Source of the DNA: Costus lasius
Taxonomy: Eukaryota; Streptophyta; Magnoliopsida; Zingiberales; Costaceae
Assembly: GCA_027563935.2 (NCBI GenBank)
Contig: CM050446.2
Location: 33,359,501-33,423,500, forward strand
Length of the DNA stretch: 64,000 nucleotides
Reading direction: 5' to 3'
The position numbers and the translations under genes are program-made. The notes beneath the pieces are model-generated. The model made no database searches. It was not told the DNA's origin and worked only from the letters and a program-made list of their open reading frames with translations. Of this stretch, positions 1-11,635 are shown piece after piece. The number at the start of each line of letters is the position of its first letter. The stretch's first letter is position 1.

Positions 1-429
1 AAAGAATATTCATTCGCCAATTTTGCAAGAAAGGAATCATTTGAGTTTGCTCGAAATTTTTCTCCAAAAATCCTAAGTCAATGATCAAGTTAGGGAGGAT
101 CATGGAGCAGAGAAGGATTATATGGTTGGTATTGGTTGGGAAGAGTCATTAATTTCCACATAAATACAGATTGTATGCCAATAGAATCACCCATCGCTTG
201 TTTTGCAAGATCTCACTACGTATTCATTTGATTTTTACATATAACCTCTTTATTTTTGCCAAACTGGATTTAGCATATGTGATAGGCTATTAAAAGGATT
301 GTCTTATTTCTTTTAAGCGTCCAGTTTTATGGAAACTTAGATAAAATCCCAGCTCTATACTTTGGCTCTATAAATCCCCTCACATTGTCTTATTTCTTTC
401 TTTTTTTTAATTGATTTTCTTCTTCCGTG

Positions 430-720
430 CATCAAGTAGCGTACTAATGGTTGACGTATGTTAGGTCTTCTGTTTGAGAATGAGCTACTGATGTTATGTA
501 CTCAATATTGTATGTCAAACTTCAAGCAACACTCCTTAAACTTCTTATAAGTAAACTATGTGTCATTGTCAGTTATAATCACTTGAGGATGCTTAAATCA
601 TCAAATGATATTATTTTAGAAGAAGTTTGACGAATTAGATATTGATACTAAGCCTCAACTTTTGCAAATTGGTGAAGTATTAAACTTTGAGTGTATTTAA
701 AACGAAATTCGTAGAAGATC
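430..720 (-). pseudogene. Ty3/gypsy integrase core remnant
   Basis: The minus strand, read across frameshifts, shows a decayed integrase core. A stretch like YFTKWVEAE lies near 675-650. IITDNDT followed by FTYKKFKECC (around 590-540) matches the family's TDNGTQFT..KF..FC block, and TSVAHSQT (around 500-480) matches the conserved TSVAHPQTNG. At least two stop codons and one frame change break it, so it cannot make an integrase. The TSVAHPQTNG-type wording is usual in Tat/Athila-type gypsy integrases, which is knowledge of the family and not proof of lineage. No LTR belonging to it was found in the window. Bases 1-429 may hold its decayed C-terminal part, but nothing there reads convincingly. 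Confidence 0.5.
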
Positions 721-760
721 CACAAATATCAACTTTGGCACATAATCTATGTTGTCTTAG

Positions 761-1602
761 GTCAATATTGGCTAGAATAAACTTTGGCAGAAAACTCTGT
801 TAGCTAGTGCTTTGCCTCTAATGTACATTCCATTCATGAGTCCCACGTGTTACTTCTTTAACCTCACCGTATAATGTATAGATTTGTAGTTTTGCCTACG
901 TTAAACCTCTTTCAACTTATAAACTTGTTCACAAAACATATATTACTCTTCCCAATTAAAACATTTTTAATCAAACCACAAGACTACATAAGAGTGGCAA
1001 AGTGGTTACTGGTTCAAATAAAAATGGTAGTTGTGTTGGTTGTTGGATGCTACTTGGTATCTACCCTAAGTGCACGTTTATCGAAATAGTAAAAAATATT
1101 TTTTTATGGACAAGTGTCAATTATCGATGGATTGTACAATTAATAGCTAGACAATTAAAATATAATTTTGATTTCAAAGTAATTCAAACCAAACTAGATT
1201 CACAAGTTGAATTAATCACCAAACAAGAGTTACGAATAAAATACAATTTCAAGTTAATTCAAGATGTCGGGATTCATCTCATTGACAAATTTAAATCTAA
1301 ACAATAAAATATCAAAGATTAAGATCTAAAACGTTTGAGAACATTATCCACAGGTATAGGCTACCCTTTTTAGCAGCATAACTCAATATCTATTTACATT
1401 GATCTCTTACTTCCGTGACTTATCAAACTAAATAGACTAAATGAGCACAAAGATAATTTATAAAATCCTCGTACAAATTCTAACTACTTTTGTGATAGAA
1501 AACTACAAGTTCGATAGAAGTAGATCCAACGTTGTAATTCACCTTTTAGTACTTTTCACAACGTTTAAGATATATAAAAGCTCGGCCACAACGATTTTAA
1601 TA
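761..1602. other. AT-rich stretch without a recognised gene
   Basis: No open frame here has recognisable protein similarity, and no terminal repeats were seen. It is probably decayed transposon DNA next to the integrase remnant. Confidence 0.4.
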
Positions 1603-1945
1603 TCCACGATCATGCAAGCTTTATCCACGATCATGCAGGCTCTATCCATGATCTTGTTTTTAATAATCACGATCATGCAATCTCCATCCATGACCATACA
1701 CTTCTTGTCCATGATCATATAGGCTTCATTCACGATCTAACTAGTTTGTCCAAGTTAATACAGGCTCCATCCATAATCATTTTGATTATCCACGATCATT
1801 TTGATTATCCACCATCATATAGAAGTCATCCACAATCATGCAAGCTCCATCCACAATCATATAGGAGCTGTCTATGATCATACAAGCTTCATGCACTATC
1901 ATACATACTCTATTACAAACAAACAGGCTCCATCACAAATAAATA
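1603..1945. repeat. 21-bp minisatellite, about 16 imperfect units
   Basis: A unit close to TCCACGATCATGCAAGCTCCA-like sequence (20-21 bp) repeats from 1603 in near-perfect 21-bp steps: 1603, 1624, 1645, 1666, 1687 and 1708 all begin a unit, with 19-20 bp steps later. Each unit carries a near-palindromic core ATGATCAT or ACGATCAT. Later units lose similarity and the array fades by about 1945. Confidence 0.85.
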
Positions 1946-2278
1946 TATTATAAATAAATATCCACTACATCAATTCACAACTTCACATTAGTTTATAAAT
2001 TACAATTTCATTCTCCCGTAGTCTAGTTTGATAACCTCAAAATAAAAACCATATATTATAATTTTGCAACAGTTCACAAATCTGAATCACAGCAACCAAC
2101 AATAATTTATAGTCCATCATGCACCCCAACTCCCAAGTCCCAAGGTACCATGAAGGTATGAACTCTAAAGTAGAACAAACAAGTTAATCATTAGTAATTA
2201 CAAATTGAAAAGAAATATATAAACATGTTATTTAATATTTCAATTGATTTTAGTTCTTATAACTTACAAGTCAGTGAA
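1946..2278. other. AT-rich flank, probably the 3' tail of hAT-A
   Basis: No gene seen. The GTCAC duplication around 2284-3974 implies that this stretch was continuous with 3980 onward before the solo LTR arrived, so it is likely part of the 3' untranslated or terminal region of hAT-A. No left terminus of hAT-A could be found. Confidence 0.35.
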
Positions 2279-2283
2279 GTCAC

Positions 2284-3974
2284 TGTTGGGGTATGCCCTT
2301 AAGGCTAATGTTTGAGGCCTTGGGATTGTATCAGTATCATGTAATAAACTTTTATGTTTATAAAGGCATGGTTATTATTCAGTTTCTTACATTGTCTGCT
2401 GCAATAAATGTACTTCTGAATAATGTCTCAAAGCTGTTCAGCTAGGCTGACATGCAGTTATGTCCTTAGTCAAGATATCTTGGTGAACATGAGACAGCCT
2501 TGATATGGTTAAGACTAATATGTGTTCTAATCTTATAGGATGCTTCGAGCATGGAATAAGATGTAGACTCATGGGTACATTGGATGTACTGGACAGACCC
2601 TACTAGGTTATTCAATTGCTTGTCACAATGTGAATAATCCTTGATTGTAACAAGTGGCACATTTCCTCTGACTTGAGATCACTTGTGTTTTCTAAATGAT
2701 GATTGTCATTGTTTTGAGGTAGTTCAATATCATTTGAAACATAATGGTTATAGACTATCTTGGATGGTGAGCTTGAGTCAGGTTAGGGCACTAGTGATAG
2801 ACATAGGATTGCCGTCTCCTTGTTTAAGGAGTGTGATGTTCTAAAGGGGCCCCCTGGATGAGATGATTGAGAAAGTGTATGGCCATACCCAGATGACTAT
2901 GTTCATCTGATCTAATCATGCTCATCATATTGGAGTTACAGGCTTGACATGCTTGTCCAATAAGAACATCCAGTGGCAAAGGAATTATGCATGCCTGGTG
3001 AATTGGATTCACACTTGTGCTGTATTTTGGGTGTAGTCTTGGAAGACTCTTTCCTTTCTATCGGGAGACAGTGATGTGTTGCTAGATACCCCTCACTGAT
3101 CGTGATGACGTGAGTTATCGTTACCGACATTTAAAGGAAACCCTCAGGGTCGCACAATTTGATGATATGGCTTACTTAAGTCAGATCGTGTGGACTGAAT
3201 TGTTTGGGTTCAGTTTAAAGGGATCTTAATCTCTGATTGTAAGTGAGATCTGGTCTGATCATGTTTGATTGATTAGGGCTTGAGATCGGTAAGCTTCGAT
3301 TGAGAGAATGGATGCTAGATCGGTGAGATCAGGAGCATCAAGAGATTAACGGTCAGATCTTAAGCCTTAGGGGTTTATTATGATCTGGACTGATTGCTTG
3401 GTTTATTTGGTTATTGAACCAAAGTCAAGTGAACCGGCTCAATGGATGAGCGCATGGTTCAAGGGTGAATTGGATTTGCGATTGGGTAAACCCATGATCG
3501 CAACTTGAGAAGTGACTTGCTATTTTTAGATAGCACTTCTTCTAATCGTGGCCATGCCTCACGATAGCCTCCATTCACGCCTCTCCTCTTGGTTCGTCGC
3601 TAGCTCTAGTTCTTGACGAGAGTTCACATTTTTCGTGTGTGGTGGACGACAAGGAGAAAAGACGCCAAGCAAGAAAGAACTCTCTCTTCCCTTCAAGCGA
3701 TCAAGACACCTTGGACGATCCTTGCTAGCACAAGGAGCATCAAGGAAGGAGCGCATCTTCATCTTGTGTGCGAGACTTTGGAGAAGAGGCGCTTGCATCT
3801 TTTGCTTCCAAGACGCCATCTTGAAATGGCTATGGTATGAATCGTTTTCATTCAATCAGAGTTTTATAAGTTGATCATAACGCATGCAAAGATCGTAGAA
3901 ACCCCTTTCCGTTGCATTGTAACCTCCATATGCGCCTATAGGGTTTCGCCCCCCTTAGATTAGGGGCCCCTTCA
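2284..3974 (+). mobile_element. Solo LTR (copy 1), TG..CA with TSD GTCAC
   Basis: The 1691-bp unit starts TGTTGGGGTATGCCC and ends GGGGCCCCTTCA. It is flanked by the perfect 5-bp duplication GTCAC at 2279-2283 and 3975-3979. No internal domain, primer-binding site or second LTR is attached, so it is a solo LTR left by LTR-LTR recombination. It is related to the unit at 28724-30672 in the opposite orientation: both share GTATGGCCATACCCAG, CTTGTCCAAT, and CAGGGTCGCACA blocks in the same order. The TGTTRGnnTATGCCC start is common in plant LTR retrotransposons, but the superfamily cannot be decided without an internal region. Confidence 0.85.
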
Positions 3975-4179
3975 GTCACAACAATCTACAAGACTTCAAT
4001 CCCAGCTTTGAACTCATTCTCATTATTGTGTGTTTGAAAATTCTGCACAAAAAAAATAATAATGAGTTTAGCAAAAGGCAAAAAATTCAAAACAATAGAG
4101 ACTAAAATCATAAAATAAACATTTACTAGCAAAAAGTTCAAAACAATATAAACTATTAAACTCAAATAAAAATTTTACC

Positions 4180-6153
4180 TAATTGAAACTTATCTATGTC
4201 TTCAATTGTTTCTTCAACATTTATTGGATGTGATGATCTTCTAAACCAATCTTGAGAACATATAAGAGATTCTACTATTTTAGGAGATAAAAAACTCATA
4301 AAAGGATCAAGAACTCAATTTCCAGTACTAAATAAGGATCAAGAACTCAATTTCCAGTACTAAATGCTGATTCTGAAGCAATGGTTGAAATGAGAATAAC
4401 AAGTACATCTTTAGCTATTTGTGAGAGCATGGGAAATCGAGGACTATTTACCCTCCACCATGATAATACATCAAATTCTTCACAATCATCATCACCTTCC
4501 TCACTTATATACTTATCAGATTCTGTTCTTGAATCCACCCCTCCAGAATCTATTTTGTGCCTCTTAAGCCTTTCCCTCATCCTTCTCATTTCTACAACTC
4601 AAAAATTTTCATTCACACTAGACTCCTCAATATAGCTGGTTTCATCTTGTACATTCATAATTGTTTGGGAGCCCTTTTGGGAAGCATTTAGATGCTTGTA
4701 TTCGTGAAACATCTCAAATGTTGCAGCTTTTACTTCTTTTAGCCTCTGCCATTCCCTTCCCATTCTCATACAAAGTGCATAACTCTGATTCAACATATTT
4801 AAACCTAAGTCTTGGATCGAGTATAGCAGCAATATAAATTAGCTTGTTTGTCTTTGAAGTATCACTCCAATACTTGTCAAATTTCTCTCTCGTTGCATAG
4901 GTATCATACTTAAATCAAAGTCATCACCTTTATGCAACTTACTCAACAATTTATCAACAATGATAATCTCATCAAATAAAATATTGAAAGTTATATACAA
5001 GCTGCCTGAAACTTTTGAGTGTGAATTCATAGAAATTTTTTAAAAACTTAATTGCTCTCCTTGCATCTTCTCAATCTCTATGATTGGGCACTCCATCACT
5101 CTCATAATCCATTACAAGTTCATGGCAAAAGTTAGGATTTGAAACTTTGAATCTATCAAAGGCTTTTTCAAACTTTTGAGAAGTGTCTAACATAAGATAA
5201 GTTGAGTTCCAACTTGTGCGAACATTTAAACATAACAAGCTCTTGGATTGAATTTTTTTTCAAGTTGAACACATTCTTTAAATCTATTCAATTTAGAAGG
5301 AGACTGCCTAATATAGCAAATAGAATGTCAAATTTTATAGATTGAACTACTTATCTCTTTTAATCCATCATTTACAATAAGATTAATAATGTGAGCAACA
5401 CATCTTACATGAATATATTTTGCTTGTGCAATGCTGAAGCCCCAGTTGATAGTTTTATCCCTCAAATAATTAATTACCTAATGCATTATCAACTATTACA
5501 GAAAAGACCTTATCAATCCCTAGTCAATAAGACATATCTCAATAGTCATGCCTAAGCCCCTACCAGTATGGCCATTAACTGGGCAAAAATTTATAATTTT
5601 CTTATTCAACCTCCACTCATCATCAATGTAATGTGCTGTTAGGCACATATAATTAATCCTTTGTAGTGAGGTCCATGTGTTAGTTTTTAAAGAAATTCTT
5701 TGTATGTGAGACTGAGTAGAATTTTGAAACAATTTCTTAAGCTCCAAGTTTTTTTTCCATGTAAAGTTGAAAGCAATCTCGTGAGATAGTCTAACATGAT
5801 GGAAGCTTAAAACTAGGACATGCTGCTGAAAGAAACTCATGAAAGCCTTCACTCTCAACAAACTTTAAAGGAAGTTCATTCATAATTATCATTCGAGCTA
5901 ATGCATTTCTAATAATGTTCTGATCAAATTTCCAAACATTACTAGGGAGTGGTTTGTCACCCTTATCACCCTTTTTGAAATTAAGTTCAAGTTTGTTGTT
6001 AGCTAGTGCTAAGCATGTACCTTCTACATAATCTAATATGATTTTGTAGAACAGATGTACCATTACTTTTTGGATTAGCCTGAATTTCTCTATTTCAATA
6101 TTTTCATTTGCCAATATGTAAACCTTGTACATTAAATTGCTTAATGAAATGGT
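4180..6153 (-). pseudogene. hAT-A transposase, broken main part
   Basis: Read leftward from 6153, the pieces follow an Ac/RICESLEEPER-like hAT transposase in order. Around 6000-5800 is WKFDQNIIRNALARMIIMNELPL. TWTSLQRINYMCLTAHYID, near 5700-5620, corresponds to the catalytic-domain block TSLQNINYMCVTAHYID. A VIVDNA-like stretch is near 5500. The C-terminal dimerisation domain at 4530-4350 shows LSWWRVNSPRFPMLSQIAKD and then STIASESAF. A final SLICSQDWF block lies near 4250. Many stops and frame changes break it. The Reina-like gypsy element entered at 6154-6158, cutting off the N-terminal part, and the solo LTR at 2284 sits in its 3' side. The N-terminus probably lies at 41285-41370, beyond two further insertions. 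It is non-functional. Confidence 0.8.
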
Positions 6154-6158
6154 CCCAT

Positions 6159-8005
6159 TGATGTAGCGACTAATAGGCGGGATGGTCCTTAATACTGTAC
6201 TCTAGGATTTTACATAATGCACGCGAAAATGGGAGAGGGTCGTGAGACGAGGGAAGAGAAAGCGTGTCGGAAAGTGCAAGGAAACCGATAGTAGCACAAA
6301 GACACGACGTAGAATTCGATCGGGGCAACACGAATGCGAATAAAAAGGGAACGACACCCAACTACTGAATATAATGTACTAACCTCATAGCAATTTTTTT
6401 AAAGCTCACTTAGCACGTTTTAAGCTCAGCCACACGTCGGGGATTGCAGTTGCGCAGGACTCAGCTCGTGCACCTATGGAGCTGAAATCACACCAAAAGA
6501 CAAGAGATCCGACCACGCCTCCGATGACGAACGGCCGGGGGTGAAGAAGCGAGGAAACCACAGCGAGTAAGCACAATGAAAAGTGAACAAAAACAGGCGA
6601 ACATGACCCACCGGAAGGGTGGGATTTACTGCTTGCCAAGTAGGAAATGAAGAACAACTTGGAATCGAGGAAACGTCCTCGACCCGAACACTTCGAAGGC
6701 AAGGCACTGGCTCGACTTCCACGCACTGGAGGCTCTCAGCTCACCAGGAGGTCTCTACACTCTCAGAGAACTACTTCACACACCAGCCCAAGCTCCTCCT
6801 TTATAGAGTAAGAGGGGTGGGAACAAACAAAACACACCAAAGACAACTCACTTTAACAACCTAACAACCCTTGCAGGCCACTAAGGTGGTCAAGCTGCAA
6901 CTACAAGACAAAAATTAACAAACTACTACCTAATATTCCTCGAAGCTGGTAGCACGATCCTGCGTCCTCATATGGGGGTGGTTCAGACACGCTCGGAGCA
7001 CATCACAACAAAGCAGCAGAATTTGGATGTTGTGGGCTGAGTTACCACTGTTGCGGCCCGGTCTTGGGCTGTGTTGCTGATGAGATTGAGCGGCCCATTT
7101 GAGGCTGGGTCCTCAGGGGGCCGGCTTGTAGTGCCCTTGGGTTGAATCACTTCGGTGGGGAAGGAGAGGGGGCTGATGACGCCCGTGAAACAGTCCGGAG
7201 GCTTTCTTTGGTGTTAGGATCGCTGGATTATCACCTTGTTGGGCTCCATTGGATCGTCATGAGGTGGAGCAACATAGTATGGGGGGTGATGTACGTCGAA
7301 ATGGGGTTGTTGGGGCTTCATCAGGTCTTCAGGGGCGAACACAGGCGTGTTCGGCAGTTCCAGGATCTGTCGTGGAGAATACGGGTGGCGGCACGGGCAT
7401 GCCGCGGGCCGTATCGGCATTCGCGTCCTAGCTGGACCATGTCACGGCCGTGTTCGTCGTCACGGCCTAGCCGTGCTGAGGAATTAAGGCAGGGCCGTAA
7501 TCTGATTCACGGGCCGTAATTCCGGGTCCAAAATCCACAAAATGTTGATCCCAAATTACAGTGGGGCCGTAATGAATATTACGGGCCGTAATTTGGCGCT
7601 GAGAATCTGTAGTGTTTTTTCGGCGACCTGAGCACGGCCTGGCCGTGTTCCTTGTCACGGCCGTGATCGCTGAGGTCGCTTCCCGCCGAGCTCGTCATGG
7701 GCGTGTTGAGGGTCGTGCTTGCGTTCGCGTCCTTCCACGACCGTGTCATGGCCGTGCTTTCCATCACAGCCTGGCCGTGTCTGCGTCGGCTGGATCTTGC
7801 GGCGTTGAACACGGTAGAGGGAACGGGCGTTCTGGTGGTCTGCGGGCTCATCACGGCCGTGTCGGAGTCTGGGAAGCTCTGGTCGGGCTGAAAATTCCTC
7901 AAGTCCTGGGGAGTCTCTCCAAGTGCCTTCTTGTGGGTTTGGGTTGCCCTCATGGGTCTCATGGGTCCGTCTTCTTGTCCATCAGTGTGGGTTGCTCCTG
8001 CATCA
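6159..8005 (-). repeat. 3' LTR of the Reina-like element
   Basis: Matches 24886-26774 along its whole length. On the minus strand it starts TGATGCAGGAGC and ends TTAGTCGCTACATCA. A TATA-like box (CTCTATAAAGG on minus, around 6798-6808) marks the likely transcription start. Bases 7330-7880 are packed with short palindromes of CACGGCC..GGCCGTG and TTACGGGCCGTAA type. At 1847 bp it is shorter than the 5' copy because palindromic modules were gained or lost. The pol reading frame enters it at 8005 and stops at 7579. Confidence 0.93.
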
Positions 8006-9590
8006 GCTTCCGCTGCGTGATCTGATGAGTTCTCCTCCGGAGAACTAGGGGGAAGAGGGTCGTCGGGGTCCGAGGGCTCCTCCAACGGACCATAGAAGGG
8101 AAGGAGGTCCACCACATTGAAGACGGGGTGAATCCCCATGTCCTCGGGTAAGTCCAGAACATAGGCGTTGGAGCCGACCCGCCACACCACCGCGTAGGGT
8201 CCCATGTAACATGGCTGGAGCTTAAAATGTACTTTGTTGGACAGACACTCGGGGTGGATATGCACCCTCACCAGCTCACCTACAGAAAAATGATGTGGCC
8301 TATGATGCGCGTTGGCCTTCATTGCATTGTGAGTGTTGCCCAAAAAGATACGACGCCGAACCTCATCATGCAAACTAGCGATATGCTACGTGAAGGAGTA
8401 TGCATGCGTGGAAAGAAGGGACTCCATGGGAAGGTCATGCAAGTCGATGGGTTTACGCAGCTGATGGCCCGTGACAATCTGGAAGGGACTAAGACCCGTA
8501 GACCTATTAGAAGTGCTATTGTATGCAAATTCGACCATGGGCAGGATGGAATCCCAAGACCTCGGATGGTCACCGATGAGGCAACGGAGGAAATTGCCCA
8601 AGCTACGGCTAATGACTTCAGTTTGCCCATCAGTTTGGGGGTGATAGGCTGTGGAGAATTTCAGAGTGGTGCCTAAGAGGGCCCACAGCGAGCCCCAGAA
8701 GTGGCTCACAAAGCGCGTGTCACTGTCGGACACGATGGTGGAGGGAAGACCATGGAGACGCACGATTTCTCGGACGAAAAGATGTGCGACGTGGGAAGCA
8801 TCCGTAGTGCGCGAACAAGGGATAAAGTGGGCCATCTTTGAAAACTGATCTACGACCACATAGATGGAATCGAAGCGGGAGGCGGTCCGTGGCAACCCGA
8901 GGACAAAATCCATGCTCAGGTCACGCCACGAACCGGCGGCCACTGGCAACGGGGTATAGAGACCCGTGTTCGGGGGGGGGGGGGGGGGGGTTTGGCTAAC
9001 TGACACGTGCCACAATGGCGCACGATGCGCTCGACGTCCTTGCGTAGGGAAGGCCAAAACGGGCATTCCTCTGCCATCTCAAGGGTCTTGTCGCGGCCAT
9101 GGTGGCCGGCGACGCCACGCGCGTGGAGCTCTAGCAAGAGATGGTCTTGAAGCAATGAACGGGGAATGCACAAACGATTCCCCAAGAAAAGATAACCCTC
9201 GCACAATTGGTAGGGGGAGTCAGGCTCCGGGGACTCGGTCAAGGCGGCGTAAATGGCACCAAAGTCAAAGCACATGGCGTACTCCTCTTTGACATGTTCA
9301 AAGGTATTGACATGAGTGCGCATCACGCATAAGAGGGTCCGAACGTGACTCAAGGCATCCGCGACGACATTCTCCTTACCTGCCTTGTGGTTGATCACGA
9401 AGGAATACTGCTAGAGGTACTCAACCCACTTAGCATGGCAAGCGCCCAACCTCTTTTGGGCATTAAGGAAGGAGAGGACCTGATAGTCGCTATACAACAC
9501 AAACTCATGGTGAAGAAGATAGTGCCGCCATTGGCGCAATGACTGGATTATCGCGTAAAATTCCTTATCGTAAGTCGAGTAACGCTGGCG
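7579..9590 (-). pseudogene. Reina-like pol, RNase H end plus integrase
   Basis: This is the downstream part of pol, separated from its upstream part (17865 on) by the Tat-like insertion. From 9590: RQRYSTYDKEFYAI (RNase H), VVADALSHV, then the integrase zinc-binding HHCC region (H and H near 9150-9120, C..C in RHCGTCQLAKP near 9020). A run of 19 G at 8972-8990 shifts the frame. The core continues with WRDLSMDFVLGLP, VVDQFSKMAHF, TIVSDSDTRFVSHF and STAYHPQTDGQTEV, so the D,D,E residues are visible. A TAG at 8386-8388, where relatives have Gln, breaks the frame before LHDEVRRRI. The C-terminal part includes HPVFNVVDLLPF, and the frame then runs about 142 codons into the LTR. No clear chromodomain was seen. 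Confidence 0.88.
8972..8990. repeat. Poly-G tract of 19 bases in the integrase reading frame
   Basis: Nineteen consecutive G on the plus strand encode a proline run on the minus strand between the zinc-binding domain and the catalytic core. The frame changes across it, which fits polymerase slippage. Confidence 0.9.
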
Positions 9591-9595
9591 AATAG

Positions 9596-11635
9596 TGTTG
9601 TGATCCGAAAGGACACACTTTTAAATACAAGTAGGTAGACTTGCTTCAGGTGTCGCGGCCAAAACCTAAGTGTTGGCATACAAGGCTATTGTCACTCCTT
9701 GACATGGCTCCAAAAACTTGTTGTCCCTAAACTTGTAGTGTCCGCAAGTGCACGGATACTCGAAGTAACAAAATAGATATCGAACCCACAGAGACCTTAT
9801 TGTTAAGTACCAAATAATTGTTTTCTTACTAGCTAAGCAAATCGAATATGCTGCAAGTGAATAATAGAAAGAGTGTAAAGATAAACAGAGAGATAAACTG
9901 AGACTAGGGTTTCATCTACCTTAATTTCAATGACTAGATATGAATAAAAGGTCGACAGTCAAATCTTGTTATGATAAAGACCTAATTTACTTCATAAAAG
10001 GATTATCTCACTTTTGTGCAGACAATCATGCAGGGACCAATCCTCGCTTTCGCGCAAGATCTATCCCAACGCTGAAAATAAGTAAACCATCAAACGAAGA
10101 ACTCGAGGATCACTTTCGTGCATTCGAATTCTAAGTTGATAATCTCAAGTGGAATCTCAAGGATTACTTTCGTGCATCCGAGTCTCAACACAAGTTATAC
10201 TTAAGGTTTTTCAACAGATTGATGTTCACTTTCGTGCAAGATCTATCAATGTTTATAACATTAATTCAATCCTAGATCAATATTATCAAACATGGCAATT
10301 CTATTACTAAAAATCCGAATTCAAAGAACAAACCTAATCTCTTATGATAAGTTCCAAACTCAATGATTATTTAGGGTTCCAAATTTCACGATCAACCTTT
10401 CAGTCTATTTCATAAAATTCTAAAACATGCTGATAATATAAATCTAAGGAAAATTAAAGACGATTCATCACAAAAGTAGAATTATCACAACAAGGATTAT
10501 CATGACGAAAATAATAGTTATCTAGTCATTAAAAATCAAGGGGATTACACCCCATGTCCAAAAATATGTTTAAGATCGCATGGAAAAAGAAATACAATGA
10601 ATCATAGTCTTAGAGTGATAAGAAAACCAAGAGAAAGCAGAAACAACATTACAACACGGTTGTAATAGAAATTACAGCCGTAATTTGCTTTAATGAACAG
10701 TGCCTGAGCCCTTCTTTCGTCGATTCCTCCTCCAATTGATCTCCTTTTTCTCTAAAACTTCTGGTGTGTCCTCCCTTCCTCCAGGTGAAGCTTCAGTGTA
10801 AAAATCATGGCCTGAGGTGGTCTCTACGCCTCTCGGCATGAGGCTGAACCCTAAGCACCTCTCTGTTGATTGCTCTCTCAATTCTCGATAAACATTTGTG
10901 CTTTCAGTTCGTGTGTCTTCTCCACTTTTAACCGAGTCCGCAGCATCTTTCAGATCTTAATTTGGAGGTCTGGATCAAAAGATATGATCCGCGCAAGAAT
11001 CAGGCCCGAAAAACTCGCGTATCCATGATATAATTACGGCCGTAAACTGCATTACGGTAGTGCTGTAATTTTGGCTCTGTGAATTCTTTGTCAAAATTAC
11101 GGCCCGTAAAACTTATTACGGCCATGCCGTATTTTTTCTATAAATTTTTGGACCAAAATACGGCCCCTAAACATCATTGCGGCAGTGCCGTAATATCTGT
11201 AGAAGCTCGGATAGAAAATCATATGGAATTACGGCACCGTGAAGTGCTTTACGGTAGTGCCGTAATCTTCATGAAATCTCTGGTCAGAAAAATCCCAAAA
11301 TACCGCACCTCTCGGGAATTACGGCGAGTACCGTGATTTTGACCTGCGGTACCGTAATATCCATAATGGGGGTGCCGTAATTTGCTTTGAAGCTCCAATT
11401 CTTCTGAAATTTGTCGTGTGATCTCCTCTTGATGTTGTGAATTCAGCTATGCATCTGGATTGCTCGAAATCGACTGAAAATCATGCCTTTTGCCTGAAAA
11501 TCATCAAAAACAGAAAAGAGTGTAGATTCCGCAAATATTGATAAAAAAGACATAAAAAATAAGCAAAGTCTATGAATATGACACAAAAATACTCATGAAA
11601 TGGCATAAAAATTACTATATATTTTGGTGTCATCA
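9596..11635 (-). repeat. 3' LTR of the Tat-like element
   Basis: A 2040-bp direct repeat of 15827-17859. It holds a palindrome array at 11030-11400 and a weaker pair at 10648-10686. The TATA-like box seen in the right copy is changed here to a TTAAAAGTGG form near 10920. A recurring phrase ACTTTCGTGCA around 10005-10235 appears four or more times. Confidence 0.9.
11030..11400. repeat. Palindrome array ATTACGG..CCGTAAT in LTR (copy 1)
   Basis: About six modules at roughly 50-60 bp spacing. Each pairs a compact palindrome such as TTACGGCCCGTAA with a second one such as TTACGGTAGTGCCGTAA after about 6-10 bp, joined by non-repeated spacers. The same array is present in the right LTR at 17220-17615. 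Confidence 0.85.

Noticed and set aside
3559..3874. Overlapping open frames of 75-98 codons on both strands inside the solo LTR
   Set aside because: They lie within a TSD-bounded LTR, have no domain similarity and overlap each other on opposite strands. They are chance frames in GC-richer U5 sequence.
6406..6864. Open frames repeated at 25136-25594
   Set aside because: They occur in both LTRs of the Reina-like element at equivalent positions and overlap on opposite strands. They are LTR sequence, not genes.
11030..11400. CRISPR-like regular repeats
   Set aside because: The repeats are palindromic and degenerate, lie in plant LTRs, have no cas genes nearby and have irregular spacing.
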